Below are positions 11,159 to 21,163 of a stretch of 58,666 bases of DNA, in pieces. The notes under the pieces were generated by a model. It was not told where the DNA came from and did not search any database. It worked only from the letters and a program-made list of their open reading frames with translations. The stretch lies in contig JAPEVC010000219.1 of assembly GCA_027946555.1 (NCBI GenBank), positions 1 through 58,666 on the forward strand, read 5' to 3'. The DNA is from Gnomoniopsis sp. IMI 355080. Its lineage: Eukaryota; Ascomycota; Sordariomycetes; Diaporthales; Gnomoniaceae. The position numbers and the translations under genes were made by a program. How positions within the stretch are numbered: position 1 is the first letter of the stretch; each line of letters opens with the position of its first letter.

Positions 11159-12152
11159 ATGGACGACCCCAACGACAGCAATTTGATGGAAGAAGCCAGC
11201 AACGTTGATCTCATGGTAGATCCTGACGTTGATGAAATCATTTACGACCCTAACTATGCTAGATTTCCCGTCCCCTTCAATGAGCTCACGGAAGAGGTAC
11301 AACGCATGATCATGGAGCAGCGCGCTGTGAAGGAAAGACCGGAACGGCCAGAGCCAATGCGTGTTCTTGTGCGGACATTGACCCACTTGGTGCCAGGAGC
11401 CGACGCCAATGAAAAGTTCATGTCGATGTGCCACCGGATCTCCAAACACCAGTGGGGATATGAGTTCAGCCCTATAGATACCAATGTCATCATTCAAGGA
11501 GGCGAGTTTGGCTACAACAGTCGCCCATGCTGGTTTCTGCTGGACCATGGAGAACATCCCACTGGGAGTCACGATCCGTCCCTGGTCCCCATGAAAGTCT
11601 ACCATTGGGACGGAGAAAACTTGTCAGTTGCGACTCCAGAGCCTGTTTCATCTTGCGAGATTATGCTAAACAATGCAATCGATGTGCAGCCACGAGCACA
11701 CGCAGCCTCTGTCTGCTCAAGTTCGAGAAGAGCTCAAGCAATACATATTCATGCCCTCGCAAGAGCAGAGAAACTGGGTTGGACGGCCCGAGAATTCGCC
11801 GACAGAGTGGCGCAAATTTATCAGGAGGAAGTTGCGTAAGATGGCAAAGATCAATGACGCAGACATTGACTTTATACAAGAAAACCCCGAGCATGCAGAG
11901 TGGTTGAAAATACACGTCAGGCCCCGGTTTTGGGAACGTTTTCAAGAGTTGACGGAGGAGCGAGAAGAAAGGCTTGCTGGTGAGAAAAACCAAACAGTCA
12001 CATGTACTGATTCCACACAAGAACATCCTATCTCAACAGAGAGGAACGAGGAAAGCCCCGCAATTATTCAACTAGAGGGAAAACATCTAGCATCCACAGC
12101 AGGAAGCCCTTCTTCGTCTCCGAATGGTAATGATAAAGAACAACAAGTTTAA
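11159..12152 (+). CDS. uncharacterised 308-residue protein
   Basis: I propose two exons, 11159-11622 and 11690-12152. The first long frame degenerates after about 11620, while a second frame downstream stays protein-like. A 67-nt intron (GTCAGT donor, TGCTAAAC branch site 20 nt before the GTGCAG acceptor) joins them in phase. The ATG follows a run of A, a good context. The N-terminal 60 residues are acidic and rich in Asp. The middle is rich in Trp and aromatic residues (WGYEF, CWFLLDHGEHP, YHWDGENF). The second exon encodes a charged, probably helical region (EWRKFIRRKLRKMAKI, then RERF-type segments) and ends in a Ser/Thr/Glu-rich tail. No signal peptide or membrane segment is visible. I do not recognise a family. 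Without the intron the product would be a 226-aa protein with a different C-terminus. Confidence 0.6.
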
Positions 12153-12606
12153 AGAGAGACCATCAATATACATGCTCTATACTGAGTGCATATAATGAGG
12201 CTACTGTAAAAGTCCATGAGCGAAGCGGTGGAGCAAATTCCAGCGTATAATACAGATCGTGGCTGTTTCGAGGATGATATAGTTGTTGGAAGACTGTTGT
12301 CCAAACTCAGAGATGGAGTAGTCACAATCACTCATATTGATGAACAACCTAGCATGGCGCCACTCAAGTCTTCCATAGTGCTCATGAACTTTGACTGACG
12401 GTATTCAGCTTGGTGCACATCAGAAAAGCATCAACTACCTGGTGCTATTGGCTGTTGTGTACTTGAAATAACCCCGGCCAGACCCAGGGACCAGAGACTG
12501 CCTCAAGAATATCATTGGCAAACGTGACAGGCGCTATATAGAATATTATGAAAGTTACGGTGTTCTCGATGAGCACTAGTACTTTGTTGGCACTCATAGA
12601 AGCTAC
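12153..12606. other. convergent intergenic region
   Basis: 454 bp between the 3' ends of the uncharacterised gene and the F-box gene. Two overlapping 60-codon frames on opposite strands at 12149-12398 are not gene-like. Confidence 0.5.
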
Positions 12607-14649
12607 CTATATTTGCAAGGGAAGACTTTCCCATTCCTCTCCCCAATCTTTGCTGTCCTTCTTTGGGGGCCAGACACGATGAAAGATCTGCCTGACCAAT
12701 GACCACTCTTTTTCCCCCTTCCTCCCCTTACGGTGGTATGTGTCAGATTCTGGATTAGAGCTCTCGTTCCAGTCTTTTTCGCCTCTCTCCCTCCTCTGTC
12801 GACCTAATTCCTTCACGGTGATCATGTCCTCCATTCCCACAACCCGCTCAAGCAACCATGAACGACTGAGCTTGTCAACCACGGGCCTGATGCCACCGTT
12901 GCTCGTTCCGTTACCCCATTCGTCACCGCCGGTAGTCCACAACTTGAGCGATTGCAAGGGCTTGCCGACTTTCGCCCGGCAGATGGTGTCCCAAATGGAG
13001 CATGCCAAAGTCTCGTCTACGGCACAATTCATGTAGGTCTCTCGCACGTGACCCAGCTGCAAAAAGCCCAGGCCCCAGCCGAACTCGCGATCGAATTCGT
13101 CAAAAGAAGGGTCGTCTGTCCGAGTACTATCCCGAGTAACCCGGTAGTCGGAGCAATCCAGAGTGAGGAAGAGAACTTGTAAATGTTCCATTTTGCCAAA
13201 TGCTTTGTAAATCTCGGCTTCCCGCGCGTCTGATTTGGTGCGTTTGACAGAAATGGAAAGGTTCTGTAATGCCGGACATTGGGTTTGAATCTGCGAGATA
13301 TGCTCCTTCTCGAAGACCATCGGTATCTTCATCCGCTTATTCCCGTTCGAAACTGATGTGCTAATCTCTGTCGGACGCAGGCTCAGCTTCTGCAGCGTCG
13401 GCCCGTGTTGAGTGAGAATGGCATCTAATATTTTGGCTTCGAGTGCGCCGCATACTATAATCTCGTCAAGGGGCTCGAATAGCTTGAAAAACGCAACGGC
13501 GGTATCAGCGTAGTCTGGCCTCTCAACCATCCGATCATCGCGTGATAAATGAGCACGAAGTGTCTTCAGTCGTGGAAAGGAGCAGTTCTCAACAACCCAC
13601 TGCATCACCTCCTCACGCATTCCTGGGCCAAATGTCTCATCATAGCCTCCGCCAAGATCCAAGTGGCGAAGGCGGCCAAAGTCTGTGTGTTTGGCCCAGC
13701 CTGTGATAACGTCCGTTGTCCACCAGTCCACTGACCCAAGAAGTGACAAAGATGTCAAAGACCCGACGCATTTGCCCGGAACAAACCCCGGAAGACCTCG
13801 CCATGTTCCGCGGGGGCGTCGGTAATGCACGTTGCGCATATACGGCGAAGCGTAGTGCACGACCACCTCCTTCAGGTTAGGAGTAAGCCCGGCGACAAGC
13901 TCCAGCATTGCCTCATGGTTGAAGTCATCATCGCCATTCGAATCTCGCCAAGCGCACCTAACTCTGACGCTATACAGAGCGGGTGACGTTGCCAAAGCCA
14001 TCTCGTAAGGATCGGGGACATCTCGCAGGAGACTCCGCAGCCGGAATGTGAGGTGTTTGAGCTTGCAGAAGGGATGCTCGTGGACAGCGTCGAGCAGGCT
14101 AGGGGGGAATTGGTTACGACAATCGTACACCAGCGTTGTAAGACCCGGTAGTCTTTTGATCAGATTGACGACGGGTATCCAAGCCATATCTTCTTCAGAG
14201 GATCTTTCGATAATGGCTTCGCTGTGGGAGTAATGTAGACCGCCCATTGGGAACATTGGTTCTTCACCCTCTAGGATCTCGTCGATGCCACACTCTTCAA
14301 AGTAGCTCATATCGTCCAACGTTCTTGTCTGGTATCGTGAAGTACTAGGCAGCTCGACTCCCACGCGCAAGAAACCCTTCACATTGAGACAGCGAACGTA
14401 GCGAGCGGAGTCGCCGTGGGTTAACTTTTCGATCAGGGTATCGACGTCTCGCTGCAATGACGCGGAATCGTGGACGGTGAGGTGAATTTCGCGGAACATT
14501 GATGGGATAGTGGCGCTATGGCACGTCTTGTTGGCCAAACCGAACGCATAAAAGCTCGGTCGATGCAGGTCGTGAAGATGACCCGCGATCAGCTCTAGCG
14601 TTTCGAGTGGTAGCCCACTGAGGTCCGGAGTGGCAGAAGGTATCTTCAT
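12607..14649 (-). CDS. F-box protein with a leucine-rich, LRR-like body
   Basis: A single uninterrupted frame of 680 aa starting at ATG. Residues ~9-55 (LSGLPLETLELIAGHL, then SFYAFGLANKTCHSA and MFREIHL) fit an F-box, the module that binds Skp1 in SCF ubiquitin ligases. The remainder has spaced Leu-rich stretches such as LTSLSLLGSVDWW, LRHLDLGGGY, LKTLRAHLS, LQKLSLRP and LQNLSI. These resemble irregular leucine-rich repeats and would form a substrate-binding surface. The C-terminal ~90 residues are rich in Lys, Arg, Trp and Glu. F-box proteins of this kind are numerous and poorly conserved in filamentous fungi, and no target can be named. It is divergent from the next gene, with an 875-bp shared upstream region. 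Confidence 0.8.
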   Translation of the reverse strand: MKIPSATPDLSGLPLETLELIAGHLHDLHRPSFYAFGLANKTCHSATIPSMFREIHLTVHDSASLQRDVDTLIEKLTHGDSARYVRCLNVKGFLRVGVELPSTSRYQTRTLDDMSYFEECGIDEILEGEEPMFPMGGLHYSHSEAIIERSSEEDMAWIPVVNLIKRLPGLTTLVYDCRNQFPPSLLDAVHEHPFCKLKHLTFRLRSLLRDVPDPYEMALATSPALYSVRVRCAWRDSNGDDDFNHEAMLELVAGLTPNLKEVVVHYASPYMRNVHYRRPRGTWRGLPGFVPGKCVGSLTSLSLLGSVDWWTTDVITGWAKHTDFGRLRHLDLGGGYDETFGPGMREEVMQWVVENCSFPRLKTLRAHLSRDDRMVERPDYADTAVAFFKLFEPLDEIIVCGALEAKILDAILTQHGPTLQKLSLRPTEISTSVSNGNKRMKIPMVFEKEHISQIQTQCPALQNLSISVKRTKSDAREAEIYKAFGKMEHLQVLFLTLDCSDYRVTRDSTRTDDPSFDEFDREFGWGLGFLQLGHVRETYMNCAVDETLACSIWDTICRAKVGKPLQSLKLWTTGGDEWGNGTSNGGIRPVVDKLSRSWLLERVVGMEDMITVKELGRQRRERGEKDWNESSNPESDTYHRKGRKGEKEWSLVRQIFHRVWPPKKDSKDWGEEWESLPLQI

Positions 14650-15524
14650 GATGGACTCAGACTAGACACAGTAGCATGAGGGAGGGTGGCTTTGATGCAG
14701 ATGGTCTTGAATGGTGGCGGTACAGAGCCAAGTTGAAGTTGGTTGTCAAAGTTTGTCTTGGAAACAGATTAACGCCACTTATATGCAAGTTGCAACCAAC
14801 TGCTTGGAGTTTATGTCGTCCTAGGCAACCATTATCATTATTCAAAATATTGCAAATACTCACTGATTGTGGCCATCCATACGATCTACTCTACCGTGGT
14901 ACCTCCTAAAGGTTCAGCTGAGAAATGGACTGTTGATTAGTGTACCTACAACGGACATATCTGACAGAATTTGAAAAATCCGACTGAGCAGTGAGAACGC
15001 GATTACAACGGACTGCTCATGTTATAGTAGTACTATGTTTGTACTCTACTGAACGTCGTTTGAGCTGTCATGGGAAAACTTCGCTGAGATGGAACTAAGC
15101 CTAATCGGGGTCTAGGTACGATCCACTCAACACCCACTCTATATAGTATTATGCGCAGCCGCCCTCGCCGTGATCTAAGTTGCCAGACAGAATGTTTCGT
15201 CTGGGTAACAGCTGCCATAGCAGCCTGCAAGAAGTCTGAGGGAATTCCACACAGTAAAGTACCGAGAAGGATAAAGCAGGCTACCGCTCAGGTTACTACA
15301 GAGCGCTTAGGGAGATTTAGGCAGCAGGGATTGGTTACGAATTGAATCTTAGACCTGTAAACACATATTCTGTAAATCACATTCACCATCGAACTTCAAC
15401 AACACAGTACCCAAGCAGCGATTACAGAAATCCACAAACCCAGTATTCTGCTAGATGCGAACGAAGCTCGAGTGTCCCTCCTCCGAAGTCGAAGTCAGAC
15501 TTTCATACAGTCGTGGGATTGACA
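14650..15524. other. divergent upstream region
   Basis: 875 bp separating the F-box gene (-) from the double-module gene (+). It holds only short frames. The open frame of the plus-strand gene runs back to a TTG at 15342, so a spliced upstream start in this interval cannot be excluded. Confidence 0.45.
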
Positions 15525-17276
15525 ATGACTGGTGAGCTGGCCCCTCAAAGGCCGCAGCCTGGGCTGCTACGCCTCCCACCTACTATTCGTCACCGCATTT
15601 ATGACTTTGTCGATCTTGTGCGCGACCCAAGTTACACTTTGGCATTTGACTTGAACAGAATCTCTAATACGACGCCACTTGGCTTCTACGGCCTCCTGCT
15701 GTCTTGCCGCATCATCTATGAGGAAGCCTCGAGGCTGTTATACTCGTCAAATCACTTTGCTGTCCGATACAGTGATCGTGGGTCCCTCCACTGCCTTCGG
15801 AACCTGCGCAGCAACTCGATCAACGCCCTCCGTCACCTCAAAATCGTTCTTGCCGAGACATCATGCCACTTGCCAGTAGATCAACGCGGAAGGGAATGCT
15901 GTACAAGACCGAGCTTTCAACATCCTAAATTTATCGCTCCGATGAATTGGTGCAAAAAGCACCATTGTCATGACTCCCCGCTCGACTCGAGCGCAGATGC
16001 TTTGCTTGCCGACTGGGACTTGACGGCAGCGCATCTGGCGTCCGCAACATCCCCAGGCATGCTTGCTCTTGCCATTGTCTGCGATGTCTGCCCATCCGAT
16101 GCGGGCATGCAGGTGGCTATGGCAGCAACAGCCTCATTGCTACGTCTTTCGGAGCTTCGAGACTGCTCCCTTCGTCTGTGCAAGACTCCAGACCCTAATC
16201 TCCAGGAGCTAGCCTACAATACAGTGCTCCGGGCACGCAAAAGGCTTCCACTGCCCTCTTCAACGACGAGCCTGCAGCATCCAAACTCGACGGCGCCTAA
16301 ATCATCTCCCTGGATCACACTCCCCAGGGAACTCCGCCTACAAATCCTGGAGTACACCGACCTGGTCACTCCTTGGACCGAAGTGACCTGGTGTAGGCAA
16401 CAGAAAGGCTTTTCCTGTACCTGGACCTATTGCGAAGACATGGTGGGCGAAGGTTACGACTGCCCACCGAGCAGACACTATGGCTGCCAATTCCATCAGT
16501 GCTGGGAAACCTCACTCGAGCAGCCCACGACGGGTTGTTTTTGCCGCGTCGTCCACAGTGCCTACTCATCGTCACAGTCATGCAGGTGCTGGCAGCCGCC
16601 TCAGTCGCTTTTTCTGATCTGTCGAACCATATATCGGGACGCAAAAGCCATCTTCTTCTCGAGAAACCGTTTCATTATACACGATCTACATGCCTACCCT
16701 CCCTACGAAGTCCCAGACGAGACATCGATCGGACCAGGATATCCGTTCCCCAAATTCTCGGCAAGCATTTTTCTAAAAAGCATCATTCCTTCGCATTGTA
16801 TAAGCTACCTGCGCTCTCTTGAGTTGGTATTCCCCCCCTACAACGCCGAAAATTGGCCGCAGGAGGGCCATCCCGCCTTGAAAGACTGGGCCGACACTCT
16901 CGACTGGGCTAGGGATCGTCTCAACGTTTCTGGTCTGACGATACGGGTGGTCATGGCAGACGTGAACGGGTATGATACGTGGCCCAGGGACTTTATTGCC
17001 AAAGGAGAAGGGGGACAGATCATCGCAGGCTATATGAGCATCATCAGCAACTTAGCCCGCCTGGGCCCGCTCGATAGGTTCTACGCCCAACTAGTCTCAC
17101 CCTGGAAATGGGATAGGCGTACAAGTGTGGACGAGAGACTTGCTGGATCAAAGGATAAGGAATTGAAGGAGCGAGCTGAAAAGTTGATTATGCGGGATCG
17201 ATACGAGTCTCCGTCTTCTGGCCCTGCGGAGCCCTCCCCGAGTATCTGGCAGCATGTTTATTGGGCAAAGTGGTAG
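15525..17276 (+). CDS. F-box-like protein with two LPxxIR-type modules
   Basis: 583 aa from the first ATG in frame; the frame itself is open from a TTG 61 codons upstream. It carries two related modules. The first begins LLRLPPTIRHRIYDFVDLV at residues ~14-32 and continues through a Cys/Tyr-rich LLSCRIIYEEASRLLYSSNHF segment. The second begins WITLPRELRLQILEYTDLV at ~262-280 and repeats the pattern (LICRTIYRDAKAIFFSRNRF). This is the arrangement of the fungal LPxEIR or 2EXR family, in which an F-box-like start is followed by a conserved helix that ends in a strand near N-x-F. Between the modules lies a Cys/His-rich region. Its function is unknown; a role as a protein-interaction adaptor is inference. 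It could be paired with the divergent F-box gene, but nothing beyond adjacency supports that. Confidence 0.72.
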   Translation: MTGELAPQRPQPGLLRLPPTIRHRIYDFVDLVRDPSYTLAFDLNRISNTTPLGFYGLLLSCRIIYEEASRLLYSSNHFAVRYSDRGSLHCLRNLRSNSINALRHLKIVLAETSCHLPVDQRGRECCTRPSFQHPKFIAPMNWCKKHHCHDSPLDSSADALLADWDLTAAHLASATSPGMLALAIVCDVCPSDAGMQVAMAATASLLRLSELRDCSLRLCKTPDPNLQELAYNTVLRARKRLPLPSSTTSLQHPNSTAPKSSPWITLPRELRLQILEYTDLVTPWTEVTWCRQQKGFSCTWTYCEDMVGEGYDCPPSRHYGCQFHQCWETSLEQPTTGCFCRVVHSAYSSSQSCRCWQPPQSLFLICRTIYRDAKAIFFSRNRFIIHDLHAYPPYEVPDETSIGPGYPFPKFSASIFLKSIIPSHCISYLRSLELVFPPYNAENWPQEGHPALKDWADTLDWARDRLNVSGLTIRVVMADVNGYDTWPRDFIAKGEGGQIIAGYMSIISNLARLGPLDRFYAQLVSPWKWDRRTSVDERLAGSKDKELKERAEKLIMRDRYESPSSGPAEPSPSIWQHVYWAKW

Positions 17277-18353
17277 CGCCTTATGCTAGGACATCACTCT
17301 TCTCCGTAACTTGGGTCCATCATTTTATCAAGTGTCCAGCTTGTCTAAGCTTCTGGGCTTTGGCGCAAAATGGGCACCATATATTTGCTTACACAGGGAG
17401 CCAACCAGTTCGATGCAACAGACGATAGCCACAGAATGGAATGTAGTATATTAGCGAAGTGTTTAGAGACTCCATGCTCTTTATCATCTGGATCTTAGTT
17501 TTCTCGTGCGTTTGAATGCAAAGATGTGTGTGTGCCAATCGTTTGGGCCTTTCGGGTCGGCGCTACCTGTTTCAAGCCCTTGGATACTCTCGTGGGCTGC
17601 CGCTTGCAGTTAATCAGCGTATGGGGTTGTCCGTTGTCTGAAGAATCAAAATCGGCATCATTAGTGGTATAATTCTGGCCTCAGTTCAACTACTTGCACG
17701 AAGGGCGCGAGGGTGAAGAGTGACCTGGGCATTTGCCGGATTACCTGATGTCAGTTTTCGTGGTTTCACGCACAATGATACAGTCTGCCTACCAGGTGCT
17801 TTGCCATCCGAAGCAAGCCAACAATGCATCAGGTACTGGACCTAGCTGATGAAGCTAAGGGGGCTGACACCAACTTGCATGGCGTTGAATACAGATAAGC
17901 AATAACGCAAAGGGTCAACGGCTCGTGGGGACATACATTAGTGTAGATTTTGTTCCTATTGAGGACCTTTGGCAGCAGCGTCCGATCGGGTTCGTGGCTA
18001 GCTGCAGTATTCCTTTCTGGCGCTCCCATGTGGGTTCACCAAGCTTGTTTCCTTGATGATGCTGTGCCGCAGCCTGCGACGCTGCAGTCGTCCTTCCTGT
18101 GTGGCTTCTGAATGCCTGATTGGGTTAGGATAATCGTAAGGAATACCTAGGTATCGAGTTCCGCTGAGCTATTTCGAGGATCCTATACAAGTATCCATAA
18201 GCGGCACTATCATCGGTCGTATGGACTTGAGGAACTGTGCGTCGATGAACCACGAGAAAGTCGGCGCATGTAGTAACATCTATTCAAGACATCTTTCCAG
18301 CCTTTTATCCAGCCCCTCGAAAGACAGGGACCCAAGGGCACTCACCGCACAGT
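17277..18353. other. intergenic region with one TACCTAGGTA copy
   Basis: About 1.1 kb without a recognisable gene. The palindrome at 18144-18153 lies 201 bp ahead of the O-methyltransferase start. Confidence 0.5.
18144..18153. repeat. TACCTAGGTA palindrome
   Basis: Exact 10-bp palindrome, one of five in this window, all between genes. This copy lies upstream of the O-methyltransferase gene. Confidence 0.8.
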
Positions 18354-19820
18354 ATGGCAGGAGAGATAGGCAAGAGCCTCGGACAACAGGATGGTGTTCA
18401 GAGAGCCCTTGCGAACGTCGCCTCAGCAGGCCAGGAGCTGATGGCAGGGAAGCCGGGCTCACAAGAAAACTTGGCCGCCCGCGCTCGGGAGCTCGTCTAC
18501 ACATCTGAATCACCTCAAAACCAAGCTGCTTGGTCTTTCTGGGCCCAGGTAAGTGGGTCTGGATATCCGAGATGTGACCTGTTGTTCAACGTTTGTAACT
18601 CAGATACTAGCCGGCCCGTATGGCCGCTGCACGCATTGCCATCGACCTGATGTTGTTTGAGACCGCCATCTCAGATAACGAGCGACCAAAGACCGCCACC
18701 GAGCTCGCTGCTCCCACTGGGGCCTCAACCAAGCTCACGGAACGCATTGCTTCGCATGTGTATGTCCATGCAATTTCTCGACCAAAAAGGACCGGACCAT
18801 TATGTTCCCAACAAGATGACGCATACCCTCGCGCAGCCGGAGTGGCGTGGCGGTATCGTTTTCCACTATGATATTGCACAGTTGGCCTTTGCGAAGCTGC
18901 CCGAGTTCCTGCGCAAGACGGGCTTCCAGAACCCAGAGGACCCGAAAGCAGGCGCGTGGCCTTATGCGAATGGTGTCGATTATCCATTCACGGACATGAA
19001 CCCGAAGGATAATCTTCCAGCGTTTCAAGCATTCCATGCTTATATTCGTAAGCACTCTTCTGATGGTCTCCCAGCATGACATTCTTGAGTGGGGATAGCT
19101 GTGTATTCTGGCAGACTTGGGAAGGCTGACCTCTTTTTGTTGTAGATGGCTCACGCAAGCATCAGCCTCACTGGACTGAAATTTACCCCATTTCAGACCG
19201 CCTCGTCAAAGGCTTGAAGCCGAATGGCGACTCTTCTGCCTTCATCGATGTGGGCGGTAGCATGGGCTACATTTTACAAGGTGATCACTTACTTCTGACT
19301 ACCCAGGCAGGCCGCGAAAGGCCACCGACTCTACCTAACGATCACGTACACAAATACAGAGCTGCAAACAAGGAACCCAGAGTACACCGGCCGACTCATC
19401 CTTCAAGAACGTGCACATGTCGTCGAACTTGCCAAATCCCGCGGGCTGGGCGCAGACGGTCGCATCGAAGCCCAAGCCCACGATTTCTTCACCGAGCAAC
19501 CTATCAAGGGCGCGCGCGCATACTACATGCGCTCGGTTCTTCATGACTGGCCTGACGACAAGTGTTTGGAGATTCTGAGCCACCTGAAGGCGGTCATGGA
19601 GCCGGGCTACTCAAAGATCCTACTTAATGAGTATGTGGTCAAGGACGAGAATCCGGATTGGCGGCCGCTCTCGCTGGATCTGCTGATGATGACGCTGGTT
19701 TCGGCGCATGAGAGGTCCGAGAGGGAATGGAAGGAGTTGATTGCTCGTGCTGGACTGAAGATTGGTGGGATTTTTAGTGGAGGGGAGGGGTGCGAGAGTG
19801 TGATTGAGATTATCTCGTAG
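18354..19820 (+). CDS. O-methyltransferase (fungal secondary-metabolite type) with an apparent +1 frameshift
   Basis: Exons 18354-18548, 18611-19047, 19146-19280 and 19360-19820 are joined by introns of 62, 98 and 79 nt (the last with CCTAAC). They give ~408 aa if one base near 18749 is ignored. The N-terminal helical dimerisation region comes first. A winged-helix stretch then reads ERI in one frame and continues as RMCMSMQFLDQKGPDHYVPN in the next. The SAM motif appears as VDVGGSMGYI, where the family usually has GGG. The catalytic His lies in HDWPDDKC, followed by LLNEYVV and LMMTLVSAHERSEREW. The frame change falls inside a conserved segment, so it looks like an inserted base: a real lesion, an allele or a sequencing error. 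A 58-nt intron (18758-18815) would also restore the frame (389 aa) but would delete that conserved segment. Family members methylate phenolic or polyketide hydroxyls; no cluster partners are nearby. Confidence 0.75.
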
Positions 19821-20923
19821 ACGCTCCACATCTTGGGATTGACTTTAGGGAACAGAGACAGGTATAACAATGTGCGGAAACCTTTGAAGCAAGATCTCCG
19901 TAAAGTACTGTAGTTGATCTTATCGTTGAATTCAAATACACTAGTTGCAATACATGTAGTGACTTATTGTAGAAACTAATTCTACATATCCAGGATATCA
20001 CCTTGTTATTCCAAGCATGAGTCTCGATTTAACCATCGCCGTTACAGAGGTCAGAGCGGCGGTTCCCTGGTTAAGCGGCAGGTAGTCGCCAAAAAGTGCA
20101 GTGAGTGAGCTGGGCAAACGAGATCTCGAAGTGTCTTGAGCGTCGAGACCTGCCGCCGTTGAAGGAAACTGTCGACTTTTCCAGGTGCTAAATACACATA
20201 CCAAGTCACAGCCGACGTTGCTCAAACAATTTTCTTTCACATGCACGTATTGGAGTCCAGATCGGGTCTATAAACTTTTCTTGAAAGAGAAACTTTTTTA
20301 CACTTCGACAATCCGGCATCCCACGAGTACATATGAGTATCGAGAGGCTGTGGGCAGGTGCGATGACGGAAAGCACGAGCCATCTAGAGGCCGACAGTTC
20401 CGCTGCTACGGCATCCTACCTGAATACCTAGCATCTTTTTTATACAAACAGACAGCCATGGAGCAACTCGGATTTTTTACTCAAGCTTTCGACGCAAGTC
20501 CAGGCCTTTCTCGCAGTCAAATCATACCACTAGACGATCCCATCTGTTCTCTTCACAATCACAACAGACTCGCCACGGCCCTTGACAGGGAGCTGCACTC
20601 ACCCTTTCATCAACGGTCCAACCGCGCACACATTTTCTCATCCATCAGACTCTATCAAAGGCTATCGGAGCCTGGAGGACTCTCTCTACCCCCTCTCTCA
20701 ATCTTTTTCATCAAGTCATCACGCACGCGCGGTGCTGTCAACACAGCGTCCTGGCTGGCACAAGTCGCTTTCTGACGTAATCACTTGGATCGGCGTTAGC
20801 GCCAAAGACCACGCGCACAATTATGTAAGCGTGCATGACCGGCCCGCCACTACGGCTCACCCCGCATTCTAAATTTGGTCTATATGGGGTCCGAGTTCTG
20901 CAAAGTCCTCAACACCACAAAAT
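19821..20923. other. intergenic region, no gene seen
   Basis: 1.1 kb between the O-methyltransferase and the tRNA. A 196-codon frame (20185-20775) begins mid-region and has no recognisable motif. Confidence 0.45.
20821..20834. repeat. 14-bp direct repeat, copy 1 (TTATGTAAGCGTGC)
   Basis: An identical 14-mer occurs at 21150-21163, so the pair brackets the tRNA-Arg gene. Confidence 0.75.
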
Positions 20924-21014
20924 GGTCCGTTGGCCCAATGGCAAGGCGTCTGACTACGACTCATACGTGAGCGCTATAATCAGGAGATTGCAGGTTCGAC
21001 CCCTGCACGGATCA
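20924..21014 (+). tRNA. trnR-ACG: tRNA-Arg (anticodon ACG) with a 19-nt intron
   Basis: Folds as a complete cloverleaf. The acceptor stem GGTCCGT pairs with ACGGATC (one G-T), with discriminator A at 21014. The D stem is GCC/GGC with GG in its loop. The anticodon stem TCTGA/TCAGG carries loop CTACGA-A, and the T arm is GCAGG TTCGACC CCTGC. The intron is 20960-20978, between positions 37 and 38 as in nuclear tRNA genes, and contains CGT, able to pair with the anticodon. The internal promoter boxes are TGGCCCAATGG (A) and GGTTCGACCCC (B). A T-rich run at 21040-21051 fits RNA polymerase III termination. ACG, read as inosine-CG, decodes CGU, CGC and CGA. Confidence 0.93.
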
Positions 21015-21039
21015 TAGCATTTAGCGCTATCATGCGTGC

Positions 21040-21051
21040 TTTTTATTTTTT
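21040..21051 (+). terminator. RNA polymerase III T-rich terminator of tRNA-Arg
   Basis: Runs of five and six T separated by one A, 26 nt after the mature tRNA end, the usual Pol III stop signal. Confidence 0.65.
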
Positions 21052-21149
21052 AAAACGGACAATTGTGTGGCTTGCTATGTCTCTCGGACTGCTCATCGCC
21101 CGGCTGGCGGGCTGAGAGGTGTACGAAGTTGCGTCTTCTTTCAAAGCGC

Positions 21150-21163
21150 TTATGTAAGCGTGC
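21150..21163. repeat. 14-bp direct repeat, copy 2 (TTATGTAAGCGTGC)
   Basis: Second copy of the 14-mer at 20821-20834; the two lie 329 bp apart around the tRNA gene. Confidence 0.75.

Noticed and set aside
18758..18815. 58-nt intron bridging the O-methyltransferase frame change
   Set aside because: It restores the frame, but removes a segment that matches the family well and has no clear branch site. Kept as the alternative pending cDNA.
18354..19820. Secondary-metabolite gene cluster around the O-methyltransferase
   Set aside because: No polyketide synthase, peptide synthetase, terpene cyclase, P450 or transporter is nearby.
20185..20775. 196-codon open frame between the O-methyltransferase and the tRNA
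   Set aside because: No recognisable motif, no splice partner, and several frames of similar length overlap it.
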